Assembly (NCBI GenBank): GCA_900111435.1
Contig: FOIY01000005.1
Location: 186,001 to 250,000, forward strand
Length of the DNA stretch: 64,000 nt
Direction of reading: 5' to 3'
Origin: Ruminococcaceae bacterium KH2T8
Lineage (GTDB): Bacteria > Bacillota > Clostridia > Saccharofermentanales > Saccharofermentanaceae
In this document: positions 45,118 to 56,699 of the stretch, piece by piece
Layout: each line of letters starts with the position of its first letter
How positions within the stretch are numbered: the first letter of the stretch is position 1
Made by a program: the position numbers and the translations under genes
The notes under the pieces: model-generated
The model's input: the letters and a program-made list of their open reading frames with translations, nothing else
The model's database searches: none
Told to the model about the DNA's origin: nothing

Positions 45118-46455
45118 ATGTCAAAAACTATAATTGATCTTCTGGTCGTATTGTTCTTTATATTGGTGAATGCATTCTTCTCGGGTACCGAGATGGCAGT
45201 CATCTCCTTAAATGACGCTATCATCAGAAAGCAGGCCGAGGACGGGGACAAGAATTCAAAGAAGGTCCTGAAGTTCCTCGACAATCCCGGTACGTTCCTT
45301 GCGACCATCCAGGTCGGAGTAACTCTCGCGGGATTCTTATCATCGGCTTTCGCTGCCAATAACTTCGCGGGCAAGCTCGCGTCGCTCTTTGATCCGGACG
45401 GTTCAAAGAACTGGATCGAGCCACTCTGCACGGTAGTCATCACCATCGTGCTCTCCTATTTCTCGCTCGTCTTAGGCGAGCTCGTTCCCAAGAGAGTTGC
45501 TCAGAAGTATCCAGAGAAGTGGTCTTTCGCGGCTGCAGGCGTCGTAAGGTTCTTCGGCGTCGTAGCGAAGCCTTTCGTCAAGTTCCTCACATTTTCCACG
45601 AATGCCATCCTCAAGATGTTCAAGATCGATCCCGATGACAACGACAAGGAAGTCACCGAGGAAGAGATCAGGATGATGGTCGACGTCGGATCCGAGAGTG
45701 GTAATATCGAGGATGCCGAGAAGGAGATGATCGAAAACGTATTCGAGTTCAATGATAAGGAAGTATCCGAGATCATGACTCACAGGAAGAAGATCGTATC
45801 TCTTCCTATAGATGCGTCTTTCGATGAGGTCATGAAGATCGCCAAGAACGAGAGATATACGCGTATCCCGATCTACAGGGAGACCATAGACGATATCGAG
45901 GGTATCCTTCACATAAAGGACCTCCTTGGTGTTACCGAAGAGACATTCAACCTAAATAAGCTCATGAGAGAGCCCCTTTTCGTTCACGAGACACGAAAGA
46001 TCTCGACGCTCTTTAACGAGATGAAGACATGCGGAATGCAGATGGCAGTCATCCTCGACGAGTACGGCGGAACGATGGGTATCTGTACGATCGAAGATAT
46101 GATCGAGGAGCTCGTAGGTAATATCACGGACGAGTTCGACGAAGAAGAGCAGGAGCTCATAAAGCTCAGCAACGGTGACTATATCGTAGCGGGTGACATG
46201 ACACTCTCTGACCTCGAGGATATCCTCGACATGGAGCTCGACGACGAGGAATATGACACGATCGCGGGTCTTGTCATCCAGCTCCTCGACCGCGTTCCCG
46301 AAGAGAGGGAAAAGCCCGTAGTCACATATAAGAACCTGTCGATCAAGGTTCTCCACGTTCAGGAGAGATGGATCTCCAAGGTGTTGATCCATGTGCTTCC
46401 CGTAGAAGAGGAGAGCGAAGACGACAAGGACAAAAAGGATAAAGATGACGAATAA
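45118..46455 (+). CDS. CNNM/HlyC-CorC family membrane protein
   Basis: 445 residues: a DUF21 membrane domain (about 1-180, with NAFFSGTEMAVISLNDA near the start), a CBS-domain pair (about 205-335; MTHRKKIVSLPID, VILDEYGGTMGICTIEDMIEELVG), and a C-terminal CorC/HlyC domain. Relatives are implicated in magnesium or cobalt export. Starts 13 bp after gatB with only a distant AGGTAA as ribosome site. The end overlaps the next gene by 11 bp. Confidence 0.9.
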   Translation: MSKTIIDLLVVLFFILVNAFFSGTEMAVISLNDAIIRKQAEDGDKNSKKVLKFLDNPGTFLATIQVGVTLAGFLSSAFAANNFAGKLASLFDPDGSKNWIEPLCTVVITIVLSYFSLVLGELVPKRVAQKYPEKWSFAAAGVVRFFGVVAKPFVKFLTFSTNAILKMFKIDPDDNDKEVTEEEIRMMVDVGSESGNIEDAEKEMIENVFEFNDKEVSEIMTHRKKIVSLPIDASFDEVMKIAKNERYTRIPIYRETIDDIEGILHIKDLLGVTEETFNLNKLMREPLFVHETRKISTLFNEMKTCGMQMAVILDEYGGTMGICTIEDMIEELVGNITDEFDEEEQELIKLSNGDYIVAGDMTLSDLEDILDMELDDEEYDTIAGLVIQLLDRVPEEREKPVVTYKNLSIKVLHVQERWISKVLIHVLPVEEESEDDKDKKDKDDE

Positions 46456-47107
46456 GTACGACGCCGTCTTTTACGATTTCGACGGCACGCTCGCCGATAC
46501 GATCCCTCTGATCACCATGAGCTTCAAGCTCGCATACGAAAGAGTCTTCGGGCACTGCGCCAGGTCATACGAAGATTTCCTTTCGTATATAGGTAAGCCC
46601 CTCGAGGCGGCATTTGCGATGCACGATGAGAAGACCGCGAAGAAGCTCTACGATGCTTATCTTGATATCAATGAGAAGTTATTAAGAGAAGATGCGGTGG
46701 ATCTTTTCCCGAAAGTCAGGGAGGATCTTCTTTACCTTAAGAGCCTCGGGATAAAGCAGGGGATAATGACCTCCAAGATGAGAACGTCGCTTACGGTCAC
46801 CACGGATCTTAAGGGGATAACGGATATATTCGACGTGATCGTCACCAAGGAAGACACAAAGAAGCACAAGCCCGACGGCGAACCACTGATAACGGCGGCC
46901 GGAAAGCTCGGTCTGACCGACATGAGCAGGATCCTTTATGTGGGTGATGCGCTCCCGGATATGCTCTGCGCCTATGACGCGGGATCGGATTTTGCACTGG
47001 TCGACTGGACGAAGATGCCGCGCGATAAGATGACGGATGACCCGCGAACGCTTGTGATACGCAGTATCCGTGAGCTTTCTTGCATTATTCAGGACAGCGA
47101 ATTATAA
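46445..47107 (+). CDS. HAD-family hydrolase, PpaX/Gph-like
   Basis: A 220-residue HAD phosphatase: motif I DFDGTLADT, motif II MTSK, motif III KHKPDGEP and motif IV GDALPD, with an alpha-helical cap between I and II. Possible substrates are phosphoglycolate or pyrophosphate; motifs do not decide. It overlaps the CNNM gene by 11 bp, so it is probably co-translated. The promoter of the next gene lies inside its last codons. Confidence 0.88.
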   Translation: MTNKYDAVFYDFDGTLADTIPLITMSFKLAYERVFGHCARSYEDFLSYIGKPLEAAFAMHDEKTAKKLYDAYLDINEKLLREDAVDLFPKVREDLLYLKSLGIKQGIMTSKMRTSLTVTTDLKGITDIFDVIVTKEDTKKHKPDGEPLITAAGKLGLTDMSRILYVGDALPDMLCAYDAGSDFALVDWTKMPRDKMTDDPRTLVIRSIRELSCIIQDSEL

Positions 47108-47108
47108 T
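47080..47108 (+). promoter_or_regulatory. Promoter of the PrsA-like gene
   Basis: TTGCAT at 47080-47085, 17-bp spacer, TATAAT at 47103-47108. It overlaps the end of the HAD gene, whose stop codon lies within the -10. Confidence 0.75.
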
Positions 47109-47155
47109 ATACTGTGCTTTTTTAGCACGACAGAGAATCAAGGTAGGTAACATGA

Positions 47156-48712
47156 ATGGCTAAGTCCCAGAAGTCTGATAAAGTTAATCAGAGCATCAAG
47201 GCTTCCAAGAGAAGCAAGGCATTGATGTCTGCAGTTGTAGTAGTACTTATCCTTTGCATCTTGTGTTTCTTCATCTATATCACCGGCGTGATCCCCAGGC
47301 TCGCTACCGGTACTAAGATCCTGAAGACAAATGCTGACGGAACAACTCAGGTTATAGAGAACATTTCGGTCGTTGAGACCAATTATCACTATCATAATCT
47401 TCTTAATCAGTATGTTCAGTACGGTTATATGAGCAGCGCTACCGATCTTCAGGAAGTTGCTGATCCTACGACAGGTAAGACATACTATCAGCTCATCCTC
47501 GATCAGGCAGCATCCGAGATCATGCAGATCGTCATCCTTAACCAGGCTGCCGAGGAAGCTCAGTTCACACAGTACTCCGGTGCTGCGAGAATGGCTCAGC
47601 TCCAGCTCGACAATCTTCGTCAGACGGCAGAGCTTCAGGGTTATCCTTCAGTTGACCGTTACCTTGCAGCAATGTACGGTGCAGGTATGACATCCAGAGC
47701 TTATCTTCAGTGTGTTGAGAGAGAGCTTCTTGCAAAGGAGTTCCAGCAGTATGTAAGCCAGTTCATGATGAACGTTACCGATGAGGAAATCATGGCTTCC
47801 TACGAGCAGGATTCTTCCGCTTTTGATCAGGTAGACTTCAGCTACCATTTCTTCAGCGGCGAGGACAACGGAGACGGAACATACGATAAGACTCAGGCTC
47901 TTGCTGACGCACAGGAAGTTATCGATAACGCTCATGATGCAGATTCCTTCAAGGAGGCTCTCATTGACGTAATGGGTGATGAGGAAGCCGAGGCAGCAGG
48001 ATTTACGGAGGACTACGATCCTTCTTACGGTGAGGGTTACAACCTTACATCCGCAGCTTACATGGGTGAAGAAGTAGCAACATTCCTTTTCACTGACGGT
48101 GATGAGGGTGACGGTACCGTCATCGAAACTGATACGGGTGCTTTCGCTATCTTCCTTCACAAGAGATATGTTGATGACACGACAACGGCTACATACCGTT
48201 CCCTTACTCTCAACAACCCTACTAACACAGACTACGATGCTACACCCGAAGAGGTTCAGGCTTCTTTCGACGAGCTCGTTGCAAGAGCTCAGGGACTTGC
48301 AGCTTCCGCAACTGATCCCCTTTCTTTCATGAAGATCGTTAAGGAGAATTCCGAGTCCAACTACGATGTAGTATATGGCGGCTACAATACAGGCATCACG
48401 GCTGACGCTTATAACATCGAGCCCGCAGAGGGTGAGGAGCTTACGGCTCAGCAGAATAACCTTATCGCATTCGGTCAGTGGCTCTTCGCAGAGGAGAGAC
48501 AGCCCGGAGATACATACATCTCCCAGTCTCCCGACAAGAGATCCGTTACGATCTACTACTTCGAAGGCTTCTCTCCCGCATGGGTAAGCAACGCACGTCA
48601 ACAGCGTAATCAGGAACTCGCTCAGGCTTGGGCAGACATGAAGCTCGCTGAAGGCAATCCCACATATGCGATCGCTTACGAGCTCGTAAGAAGACTCTCA
48701 TACGCAGTCTGA
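47156..48712 (+). CDS. Membrane-anchored PrsA/SurA-like foldase
   Basis: 518 residues. A basic N-terminus and one membrane span (about 22-46) anchor it facing outside; there is no lipobox. A SurA-N-like helical region (about 95-215; QLILDQAASEIMQIVILNQAAEEAQ, ending in VTDEEIMASYEQ) precedes a parvulin-like stretch (about 225-350). The isomerase domain is divergent and a second, weaker repeat may follow. Likely extracytoplasmic protein folding. A second ATG, 4 bases upstream and out of frame, would give only three codons (ATGAATGGCTAA). Confidence 0.75.
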   Translation: MAKSQKSDKVNQSIKASKRSKALMSAVVVVLILCILCFFIYITGVIPRLATGTKILKTNADGTTQVIENISVVETNYHYHNLLNQYVQYGYMSSATDLQEVADPTTGKTYYQLILDQAASEIMQIVILNQAAEEAQFTQYSGAARMAQLQLDNLRQTAELQGYPSVDRYLAAMYGAGMTSRAYLQCVERELLAKEFQQYVSQFMMNVTDEEIMASYEQDSSAFDQVDFSYHFFSGEDNGDGTYDKTQALADAQEVIDNAHDADSFKEALIDVMGDEEAEAAGFTEDYDPSYGEGYNLTSAAYMGEEVATFLFTDGDEGDGTVIETDTGAFAIFLHKRYVDDTTTATYRSLTLNNPTNTDYDATPEEVQASFDELVARAQGLAASATDPLSFMKIVKENSESNYDVVYGGYNTGITADAYNIEPAEGEELTAQQNNLIAFGQWLFAEERQPGDTYISQSPDKRSVTIYYFEGFSPAWVSNARQQRNQELAQAWADMKLAEGNPTYAIAYELVRRLSYAV

Positions 48713-48742
48713 TAAAGGTTCGATAAGACAGAGAAAAAGTTC

Positions 48743-48772
48743 ATCTCCTCCGCTTGATGCGGGGGAGATTTT
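48743..48772 (+). terminator. Intrinsic terminator before rpoB
   Basis: 11-bp stem (48743-48753 with 48759-48769, one G-U pair), loop TTGAT, then TTT-rich sequence. It ends the PrsA-like transcript just before the rpoB promoter. Confidence 0.88.
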
Positions 48773-48776
48773 CTTG

Positions 48777-48805
48777 TTGACAAAAATGGACGACATGCGT
48801 ATAAT
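48777..48805 (+). promoter_or_regulatory. Consensus promoter of rpoBC
   Basis: TTGACA at 48777-48782 and TATAAT at 48800-48805, 17 bp apart: both hexamers are perfect consensus. It starts 5 bp after the preceding terminator stem-loop. Predicted start near 48812. Confidence 0.92.
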
Positions 48806-48811
48806 CTTTTA

Positions 48812-48959
48812 ATGCGTCAAACTGTGTCAGGGGTACTATGCCCTTTTCACTTGACGAAAACGGTCTTTTATGTTATGTCATAAGGCCGTTTGCACAATAA
48901 AGTCGCTCGAAGCGCCTGATTTCAGGGGCTTCGAAGCATAATCAAGAGGTGATTTGATA
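48812..48959 (+). promoter_or_regulatory. Structured 5' leader of rpoBC
   Basis: About 148 nt of untranslated leader with two stable hairpins: 48858-48891 (AAACGGTC paired with GGCCGTTT, plus an inner part) and 48907-48934 (TCGAAGC with GCTTCGA, inner CCTGA with TCAGG). The second ends 10 bp before the AAGAGGTGAT ribosome site. Neither has a terminator T-run. A role in expression control of RNA polymerase is plausible, but no known riboswitch or ribosomal-protein motif was recognised. Confidence 0.6.
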
Positions 48960-51900
48960 ATGGTGCATCCCGTCAAACAGGGCAAGACAGTTCGTATGTC
49001 CTACTCTCGTATCAACGAGGTAATCGAAGTACCTAATCTCATCGAGATCCAGAAGAATTCCTACAACTGGTTCCTTGATGAGGGTATTCAGCAGATCTTC
49101 CAGGAGATCTCTCCGGTAACGGATTCTCAGAACATCTGGGAGATCTATTTCCTTGACAAGGAGTTTGATCCTACAGCTCCCATCTGCAGTTTGGATGAGT
49201 GTAGGGAGAAAGACAGCAATTACGCTGCTCCCCTTAAGATCAAGTTGAGACTCCATAACACCGAGACAGGTGAGAGCAAGGAGCAGGAAGCATACGTAGG
49301 TGATCTTCCTATCATGACGGAGCACGGTACTTTCATCATAAATGGTGCTGAGAGAGTTATCATCTCTCAGATCGTACGTTCTCCCGGAGCTTATTTCGGT
49401 GAAGAGCGCGGTAAGAGAGGTGAGCAGGAGTTCACATCTCAGATCATCCCCAACAGAGGTGCTTGGCTTGAGCTCGAGGAAGACGAGAACGGTGTTATCA
49501 GCGTTCGTGTCGATCGTGCACGTAAGTTCCCTCTTACTATCTTCCTCAGAGCATTAGGACTTGCTTCCAATGAGGAGATCATTGAGGCTTTCGGTGAAGA
49601 AGAGTGCCTCAGGATCACTATGGAGAAGGATACTTCCCATACAAGAGAGGAAGCTCTTGTCAACTTCTATGCTAAGGTTCGTCCCGGCGATCCCGCATCC
49701 GCAGAAGTTGCTGCAAATCACCTTAATAACCTCTTCTTCGATCCCAGAAGATACGATCTCGCAAGAGTCGGTATATATAAGATAAACAAGAAGCTCGGTC
49801 TTTCTTCCCGTATCGCAAAGCAGAAGGCAGCCGAGAACATCGTAACTGCAGACGGTGAGATCCTCGCTAAGAAGGATTCCATCATCTCCGTTGATCTCGC
49901 TCAGGAGATCGAGGATGCAGGTATCACTTCTTGCTATATCTACCCCAGAAGGAAGATCGGTGATAACATCACTTATTCCGAGGAAGCTCATAAGGTAGTA
50001 GGTAACGGTCGTGTTGACTGCGAGAAGTTCATCAGAGCAAGCTTCTCCGAGAAGGAGCTCAAGGGCTTCGATTTCGAGAGCACTACTATCAACGAGCGTG
50101 TTCGCGTAAGCGTTCTCCGTGAGATCATCGAGGATATCAGAGCTAACTGCAAGAAGACTGATATCGCTAAGGAACTCGGTTATGTTCTTTACGAGAGAAA
50201 GGGCGAGCTCATGCCCAAGAACCTCGTTGTTGATGATATCTATGCCATGGTTTCTTACTATATCGGTTTGAGACACGGTATCGGTTCACTTGATAATATC
50301 GACCACCTCGGTAACAGAAGAATCCGTTCCGTTGGTGAGCTCCTTCAGAACCAGATGAGACAGGGTATGGCAAGAGTCGAGAAGAACATCCGTGAGAGAA
50401 TGGCTTCCATCGACGATAAGGAGTCCGACAAGGTTACTGCAGCTTCTCTTGTTAATACAAGACCTTTGAGCGCAGCTTTCCGTGAGTTCTTCGGATCTTC
50501 ACAGCTTTCCCAGTTCGGTGACCAGCAGAACCCTCTTGCTGAGCTTACTCACAAGAGAAGACTTTCCGCTTTGGGTCCCGGCGGTCTTTCCCGTGACCGT
50601 GCTTCCTTCGAAGTCCGTGACATTCACTCTTCCCACTACGGAAGAATGTGTCCTATCGAGACACCAGAAGGACCTAACATCGGTCTTATCACATCACTTG
50701 CAACTTATGCTCGTGTAAATAAGTACGGCTTCATCGAGACACCTTACCGTAGGTACGATAAGGAGAACGGTGTCGTTACTGAAGAAGTCAAGTACATGAC
50801 AGCTGACGAAGAGGACAGATACAACGTAGCTCAGGCTAACGAGCCTTTGGATGATGAGGGACACTTCATCAGCAAGAGGATCGTCTGCCGTCACCTCGAT
50901 CAGTTCCTGCAGCTCGATCCTTCCGAGGTCGACTACATGGACGTTTCGCCCAAGCAGCTCGTATCCGTATCTACAAGCCTTATTCCTTTCCTCGGAAACG
51001 ACGATGCTAACCGTGCCCTCATGGGTTCGAACATGCAGCGTCAGGCAGTACCTCTTATCAAGCCCGAGGCTCCCATCATCGGTACAGGTATGGAGTACCG
51101 TGCAGCTAAGGACTCAGGTGTCTGCCAGGTTGCTAAGAACAGCGGTATCGTAAGCTTCGTAGCAGCTGACGAGATCAGGATCACAAGAGAGGACGGTGTC
51201 ATCGACACTTATAAGCTCTCCAAGTACATGAGATCCAACCAGAGCACATGTATCAACCAGCGCCCCATCGTTTCCATGGGTGACGAGATCAAGGCAGGCG
51301 ACATCATCGCCGACGGTCCCGCTACCGATAACGGTGAGCTTGCTCTCGGTAAGAACGTTCTCATCGGATTTACAACATGGGAAGGTTACAACTACGAGGA
51401 CGCCGTTCTCGTTAACGAGAGGATCGTAAGAGACGACCTTTACACATCTATCCACATCGAGGAGTATGAGTGTGAGGCTCGTGATACAAAGCTCGGACCC
51501 GAGGAGATCACAAGAGAAGTTCCCAACGTAAGTGAGGATGCTATCCAGAACCTCGATGAGAACGGTATCATCCGCATCGGTGCCGAGGTAAGATCCGGAG
51601 ATATCCTCGTAGGTAAGGTATCACCTAAGGGTGAGACGGATCCTACGGCTGAGGAGAGACTCTACAGAGCGATCTTTGGTGATCGTGCCCGTGAAGTTAG
51701 AGATACATCACTCCATGTACCTCACGGTGAGTACGGTGTAGTTATCGACGTTGATATCTTCACAAAGGATAACAACCCTAACCTCAAGAATTCCGTTAAC
51801 CAGATGGTTCGTGTATATGTCGCTCAGAAGAGAAAGCTCTCTGTTGGTGATAAGATGGCCGGCCGTCACGGTAACAAGGGTGTCGTTTCAAGAGTCCTTC

Positions 51901-52730
51901 CCGAGGAGGATATGCCTTTCCTTCCCGACGGTACAACACTTGATATCGTACTTAACCCCCTGGGCGTTCCTTCCCGAATGAACATCGGTCAGCTCCTTGA
52001 GGTTCACCTCGGTAGAGCTGCAAGAGCTCTTAACTGGAAGATCGCTACTCCTGTATTCGACGGTGCTAACGAGTCTGATATCGCAAAGGCATTCCAGGAT
52101 GCAGGTATCGACAGCGACGGTAAGACTGTCCTTTACGACGGACGTACAGGTGAGGCTTTCGAGAACAGAGTCACAGTAGGTGTCATGTACTACTTGAAGC
52201 TCCACCACCTTGTTGATGATAAGATGCACGCAAGATCTATCGGACCTTACTCCATCGTTACTCAGCAGCCTCTCGGAGGTAAGGCTCAGTTCGGTGGTCA
52301 GAGATTCGGTGAGATGGAGGTTTGGGCCCTCGAGGCATACGGTGCGGCTCATACCCTTCAGGAGATCCTTACTGTCAAGTCCGACGATATCGAAGGACGT
52401 TCGAAGACTTACGACGCTATCATCAGAGGAAAGAACGTTCCTGCTTCGGGTATCCCCGAGTCCTTCAACGTTCTTACGAGCGAGCTCAAGGCACTTGCCC
52501 TCGACGTTACGCTCCACACTGACGACAATAAGGAATACAGAGCATCCGACAGCAGCACTGAAGACAGCGTAGCTGAGATGGATGATGCCACAAGACGCGA
52601 GTTTGACGAGACAGACATGAACGCTCAGGCGATCCTCGATGCAGGATTCGTTGAGGCGGGCGAAGACGGCTCGATCCTTGAGGACGGTTTTGACGGTGAC
52701 GTCGACGATTTCGACGATGACGACATCTGA
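48960..52730 (+). CDS. rpoB: RNA polymerase beta subunit
   Basis: 1256 residues, the full length. The rifampicin-binding region is clear ([31 protein letters not shown]); the residues usual in resistance, including Ser, Gln, Asp, His and Arg positions, are the sensitive type, but Met515 (E. coli numbering) is Gly here and Asn518 is Gln. The C-terminal half has [17 protein letters not shown] and [27 protein letters not shown] 48960 follows AAGAGGTGAT; an in-frame TTG at 48954 is less likely. An acidic tail rich in Asp ends the protein. rplJ-rplL do not precede it. Confidence 0.98.
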   Translation: MVHPVKQGKTVRMSYSRINEVIEVPNLIEIQKNSYNWFLDEGIQQIFQEISPVTDSQNIWEIYFLDKEFDPTAPICSLDECREKDSNYAAPLKIKLRLHNTETGESKEQEAYVGDLPIMTEHGTFIINGAERVIISQIVRSPGAYFGEERGKRGEQEFTSQIIPNRGAWLELEEDENGVISVRVDRARKFPLTIFLRALGLASNEEIIEAFGEEECLRITMEKDTSHTREEALVNFYAKVRPGDPASAEVAANHLNNLFFDPRRYDLARVGIYKINKKLGLSSRIAKQKAAENIVTADGEILAKKDSIISVDLAQEIEDAGITSCYIYPRRKIGDNITYSEEAHKVVGNGRVDCEKFIRASFSEKELKGFDFESTTINERVRVSVLREIIEDIRANCKKTDIAKELGYVLYERKGELMPKNLVVDDIYAMVSYYIGLRHGIGSLDNIDHLGNRRIRSVGELLQNQMRQGMARVEKNIRERMASIDDKESDKVTAASLVNTRPLSAAFREFFGSSQLSQFGDQQNPLAELTHKRRLSALGPGGLSRDRASFEVRDIHSSHYGRMCPIETPEGPNIGLITSLATYARVNKYGFIETPYRRYDKENGVVTEEVKYMTADEEDRYNVAQANEPLDDEGHFISKRIVCRHLDQFLQLDPSEVDYMDVSPKQLVSVSTSLIPFLGNDDANRALMGSNMQRQAVPLIKPEAPIIGTGMEYRAAKDSGVCQVAKNSGIVSFVAADEIRITREDGVIDTYKLSKYMRSNQSTCINQRPIVSMGDEIKAGDIIADGPATDNGELALGKNVLIGFTTWEGYNYEDAVLVNERIVRDDLYTSIHIEEYECEARDTKLGPEEITREVPNVSEDAIQNLDENGIIRIGAEVRSGDILVGKVSPKGETDPTAEERLYRAIFGDRAREVRDTSLHVPHGEYGVVIDVDIFTKDNNPNLKNSVNQMVRVYVAQKRKLSVGDKMAGRHGNKGVVSRVLPEEDMPFLPDGTTLDIVLNPLGVPSRMNIGQLLEVHLGRAARALNWKIATPVFDGANESDIAKAFQDAGIDSDGKTVLYDGRTGEAFENRVTVGVMYYLKLHHLVDDKMHARSIGPYSIVTQQPLGGKAQFGGQRFGEMEVWALEAYGAAHTLQEILTVKSDDIEGRSKTYDAIIRGKNVPASGIPESFNVLTSELKALALDVTLHTDDNKEYRASDSSTEDSVAEMDDATRREFDETDMNAQAILDAGFVEAGEDGSILEDGFDGDVDDFDDDDI

Positions 52731-52782
52731 TAAAACGATCCGAAATAACTAACTCACGTCAAAGGAAGGAGACTTCAAATAT

Positions 52783-55700
52783 ATGTATGATTCAAATCAT
52801 TTAACGTCGATCGGCATCAAGCTTGCTTCGCCCGAGGTCATCAAGGGATGGTCTCACGGTGAGGTCAAGAAGCCTGAGACAATAAATTACCGTACTCAGA
52901 AGCCTGAGACAGACGGTCTCTTCTGCGAGAAGATCTTCGGACCCACAAAGTCCTGGGAGTGTCACTGCGGTAAGTATAAGAAGATCCGTTATAAGGGCAT
53001 GATCTGTGACCGATGCGGAGTTGAAGTAACAAAGAACACGGTTCGTCGTGAGAGAATGGGTCACATCGAGCTCGCTGCTCCCGTTTCCCATATCTGGTAC
53101 TTCAGAGGTATCCCCAGCAGAATGAGCCTTCTGCTCGATATCCCTCCCAAGACCCTTGAGAGAGTACTTTACTTTGCTTCTTATATCGTAATCGATCCCG
53201 GTGAGACAGATCTTACCAAGTGTGAGACACTCGACGAAGCAAGATACAGAGAGTATGTAGCAAGATACGGAAAGAGCGCTTTCGATGCAAGAATGGGTGC
53301 AGAGGCTGTTAAGAAGCTTCTCCAGGATGTTGACATCGATGCACTTGCAGAGGAACTCAATGAGGCAAGAGCTGAGGCTTCAGGCCAGAAGAAGGCTCGT
53401 ATCATCAAGAGACTCGAGGTAGTAGAGGCTTTCAAGAACTCCGGTAACAAGCCCGAGTGGATGATCCTCGATGTACTTCCCGTACTTCCTCCCGAGCTCC
53501 GTCCCATGGTACCCCTCGACGGTGGTCGTTATGCTACATCCGATCTTAACGATCTTTACAGAAGAGTTATCAACAGAAATAACCGTCTTAAGAAGCTCCT
53601 CGATCTCGGTGCTCCCGATATCATCGTCAGAAACGAGAAGAGAATGCTTCAGGAGGCTGTTGACTCCCTTATCGATAACGGCAGAAGAGGACGTGCAGTA
53701 ACAGGTTCCACATCTGCTACAAACAACAGACAGCTCAAGTCTTTGACAGACATGCTCAAGGGTAAGCAGGGACGTTTCCGTCAGAACCTTCTCGGTAAGC
53801 GTGTTGACTACTCCGGACGTTCCGTTATCGTCGTAGGACCCGAGCTCAAGATGCACCAGTGCGGTCTTCCTAAGGAAATGGCACTCGAGCTCTTCAAGCC
53901 CTTCGTTATCAAGAGACTTGTAGAAGACGGACTTACGGCTAACATCAAGACAGGTCGTCGTATGGTTGACCGTATGGCACCCGAAGTATGGGGCATCCTC
54001 GAGGATATCATCAAGGATCATCCCGTAATGCTCAACCGTGCTCCTACACTCCACAGACTTGGTATCCAGGCATTCGAGCCCATCCTCGTTGAGGGTCGTG
54101 CCATCAAGCTTCATCCCCTCGTATGTACAGCCTTCAACGCTGACTTCGACGGTGACCAGATGGCTGTTCACGTACCTCTTTCCGCTGAGGCACAGGCAGA
54201 GGCAAGATTCCTTATGCTTTCCTCTAACAACCTCCTTAAGCCTCAGGATGGTAAGCCCGTTACTGTTCCTACACAGGATATGATCCTCGGCTGCTACTAT
54301 CTTACGATGCAGCGTGACGAGACGATGGAGAGACAGGAGTGCCTCGGTGACGGCATGATCTTCACATCTGTCGATGAGGCTACAATGGCTTACGAGGATC
54401 ACCAGATCGAGCTTCACAGTAAGGTCGGTATCAGGATCACAAGAGAGATCAACGGCAAGAGTGAGACAGGTATCGTTCATTCTTCCTTCGGTAGATTCAT
54501 CTTCAACCAGATCGTTCCTCAGGACCTCGGTTATGTTGACAGATCCATCCCCGAGAATCATCTCATCCTCGAGTGCGACTTCCAGATCGGTAAGAAGAAG
54601 CTCGAAGATATCATCGCTCGTTGCATCAGAGTACACGGCGCAGGTCTTACATCCGAGTTCCTTGATAACGTTAAGGCTCTTGGTTATAAGTACTCCACTA
54701 AGTCCGGTATCTCCATCGGTATCGAGGACATGATCGTTCCCGACGTTAAGGAGAAGATGCTCAAGGATGCTGACGATAAGGTTGATTACATCAATAAGAT
54801 GTACGACAGAGGTCTCGTTAACGATTCCGGTCGTCATAAGGAAGTTATCAAGGTTTGGACAAAGACAACTGACGATATCACTGAGGCACTCAAGAAGTCC
54901 CTTAAGTCTGATAACCCGATCAAGATGATGTCCGCATCCGGTGCCCGTGGTAACGATAACCAGATCAAGCAGCTCGCAGGTATGCGTGGTAACATGGCAG
55001 ATACAACCGGTGATACTATCGAAATCCCGATCAGGTCTAACCTCCGTGAGGGTATGAACGTTCTCGAGTTCTTCATTTCTTCACACGGTGCCCGTAAGGC
55101 TCTTTCCGATACGGCTATCAAGACGGCTGACTCCGGTTACCTTACAAGACGTCTCGTTGACGTTGCTCAGGAAGTTATCATCTCTGAGGAAGACTGTGGT
55201 ACAGACGACTTCACATGGGTCAAGGAGATCGCAGTTCAGGCTAACGAGAAGAAGGATGTCATCAAGACACTTGCAGATCGTCTTACAGGACGTTATGCAG
55301 CTGAAGATATCAGTGATCTTACAACAGGCGAAGTTCTCGTTAAGAGAAACGAGCTCATCACGGCTGATGTTGCTAAGAAGATCGAGGAGACAGGCAATAA
55401 GAAGGTCAAGATCAGATCCGTATTCGATTGCCGTTCACGTCACGGTGTATGCTCCAAGTGCTACGGTATCAACCTTGCTAACGGACTTCCCACAACAGGC
55501 GGTGAGGCAGTCGGTATCATGGCTGCTCAGTCCATCGGTGAGCCCGGTACACAGCTTACGATGAGAACGTTCCACACTGGTGGTATCGCTAACTCCGGTG
55601 AGGATATCACACAGGGTCTTCCCAGAGTCGAGGAGCTCTTCGAGGCTCGTAAGCCTAAGGGTGAGGCTATCATCTCCGAGATCGACGGTACAGTTCGTAT

Positions 55701-56526
55701 CGAGACAGGTGCTAAGGGTAAGAGAGAGATCATCGTTACTCCTTCTCCCGATGCTCCTCAGTACGATGAAGAGGGTGAGATCATCACAGAGTGCCGTTAT
55801 CCCGTATCTCTTTCCGCTACTATCAAGGTATCCGACGGAGATCAGGTTGAGGCAGCAGATCAGCTTACAGACGGTACTGTTAATCCTTCCGACATCATGA
55901 AGATCAAGGGTGTTCGTGGTGTTCAGAAGTACATCGTCAGCGAAGTTGTTAAGGTTTATAAGAGCGGTGGTGTTACCATCAACGACAAGCATATCGAGAT
56001 CATCACTCGTCAGATGATGAGACGTATCCGAGTTGACGATCCCGGTGACACAGAGCTCATGACAGGTACAACAGTCGATATGTTCGACTTCGAGGCTGAG
56101 AATGATAAGGCAGAGGCAGCAGGTCTTCGTCCCGCAACCGGTAAGAGACAGCTCCTCGGTATCACAAAGGCTTCCCTTGCTACAGACTCCTTCCTGTCTG
56201 CAGCTTCCTTCCAGGAGACAGCAAGAGTCCTTACAGACGCTGCTGTTAAGGGTAAGGTCGATCCTCTTATCGGTCTCAAGGAGAACGTTATCATCGGTTC
56301 CATCATCCCTGCAGGTACAGGTGTACCGAGATACAGGAACATCACAGCTGTTCCCGTTATCAAGGAAAACTGCGAGGTCATCACAGGTTCCGAGTACGAT
56401 CCTTACAGTGAGACTGCCGAGCAGTTCGACAATCCTTACTACGATGAGATCGTAAGAGCAGAGGAAGAGGAGTATGCTGCTATGGTAGCTGCTGCCGCTG
56501 AGTCTGACGACATCTCCATCGACTAA
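52783..56526 (+). CDS. rpoC: RNA polymerase beta' subunit
   Basis: 1247 residues, full length. N-terminal zinc site ([20 protein letters not shown]), active-site magnesium motif [13 protein letters not shown], and the second zinc cluster ([13 protein letters not shown]) are all present; the bridge/trigger region [17 protein letters not shown] is intact apart from common family changes. Starts 52 bp after rpoB behind AAGGAAGGAG. Followed by an intrinsic terminator and not by rpsL-rpsG. Confidence 0.98.
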   Translation: MYDSNHLTSIGIKLASPEVIKGWSHGEVKKPETINYRTQKPETDGLFCEKIFGPTKSWECHCGKYKKIRYKGMICDRCGVEVTKNTVRRERMGHIELAAPVSHIWYFRGIPSRMSLLLDIPPKTLERVLYFASYIVIDPGETDLTKCETLDEARYREYVARYGKSAFDARMGAEAVKKLLQDVDIDALAEELNEARAEASGQKKARIIKRLEVVEAFKNSGNKPEWMILDVLPVLPPELRPMVPLDGGRYATSDLNDLYRRVINRNNRLKKLLDLGAPDIIVRNEKRMLQEAVDSLIDNGRRGRAVTGSTSATNNRQLKSLTDMLKGKQGRFRQNLLGKRVDYSGRSVIVVGPELKMHQCGLPKEMALELFKPFVIKRLVEDGLTANIKTGRRMVDRMAPEVWGILEDIIKDHPVMLNRAPTLHRLGIQAFEPILVEGRAIKLHPLVCTAFNADFDGDQMAVHVPLSAEAQAEARFLMLSSNNLLKPQDGKPVTVPTQDMILGCYYLTMQRDETMERQECLGDGMIFTSVDEATMAYEDHQIELHSKVGIRITREINGKSETGIVHSSFGRFIFNQIVPQDLGYVDRSIPENHLILECDFQIGKKKLEDIIARCIRVHGAGLTSEFLDNVKALGYKYSTKSGISIGIEDMIVPDVKEKMLKDADDKVDYINKMYDRGLVNDSGRHKEVIKVWTKTTDDITEALKKSLKSDNPIKMMSASGARGNDNQIKQLAGMRGNMADTTGDTIEIPIRSNLREGMNVLEFFISSHGARKALSDTAIKTADSGYLTRRLVDVAQEVIISEEDCGTDDFTWVKEIAVQANEKKDVIKTLADRLTGRYAAEDISDLTTGEVLVKRNELITADVAKKIEETGNKKVKIRSVFDCRSRHGVCSKCYGINLANGLPTTGGEAVGIMAAQSIGEPGTQLTMRTFHTGGIANSGEDITQGLPRVEELFEARKPKGEAIISEIDGTVRIETGAKGKREIIVTPSPDAPQYDEEGEIITECRYPVSLSATIKVSDGDQVEAADQLTDGTVNPSDIMKIKGVRGVQKYIVSEVVKVYKSGGVTINDKHIEIITRQMMRRIRVDDPGDTELMTGTTVDMFDFEAENDKAEAAGLRPATGKRQLLGITKASLATDSFLSAASFQETARVLTDAAVKGKVDPLIGLKENVIIGSIIPAGTGVPRYRNITAVPVIKENCEVITGSEYDPYSETAEQFDNPYYDEIVRAEEEEYAAMVAAAAESDDISID

Positions 56527-56551
56527 AGTATCGATAAGATAAGAACTTACG

Positions 56552-56585
56552 ACAGGGTCGGTCATTCGTGGCCGGCCCTGTTTTT
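56552..56585 (+). terminator. Intrinsic terminator after rpoC
   Basis: 13-bp stem with two G-U pairs (56552-56564 with 56569-56581), tetraloop TTCG, T-run to 56585. Confidence 0.92.
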
Positions 56586-56629
56586 ATGCCGCGAAATGCC
56601 GTAGAAAGGGCATTGCCGCATTTGAGCCC

Positions 56630-56658
56630 TTATAATTTCAGGGAAACGGTTGTATAAT
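56630..56658 (+). promoter_or_regulatory. Possible promoter of the NlpC/P60 gene
   Basis: TATAAT at 56653-56658, preceded directly by TG; only a weak -35 (TTATAA at 56630-56635, 17-bp spacing). It lies 42 bp before the start codon. Confidence 0.5.
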
Positions 56659-56699
56659 AGACGGGCACAGGTAACATAACTGTAACAAAAGGAGTATCT

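Noticed and set aside
47152-47163. Mini-ORF ATGAATGGCTAA overlapping the PrsA-like start
   Set aside because: Only three codons and offset by one frame; could affect initiation slightly but nothing indicates a leader peptide.
53380-54837. Antisense open frame in rpoC (485 codons)
   Set aside because: Lies wholly within rpoC, whose protein is intact; composition typical of antisense shadows.
56590-56625. Small hairpin AATGCC/GGCATT after rpoC
   Set aside because: Short stem with no T-run, after the real terminator; no evidence for an RNA.
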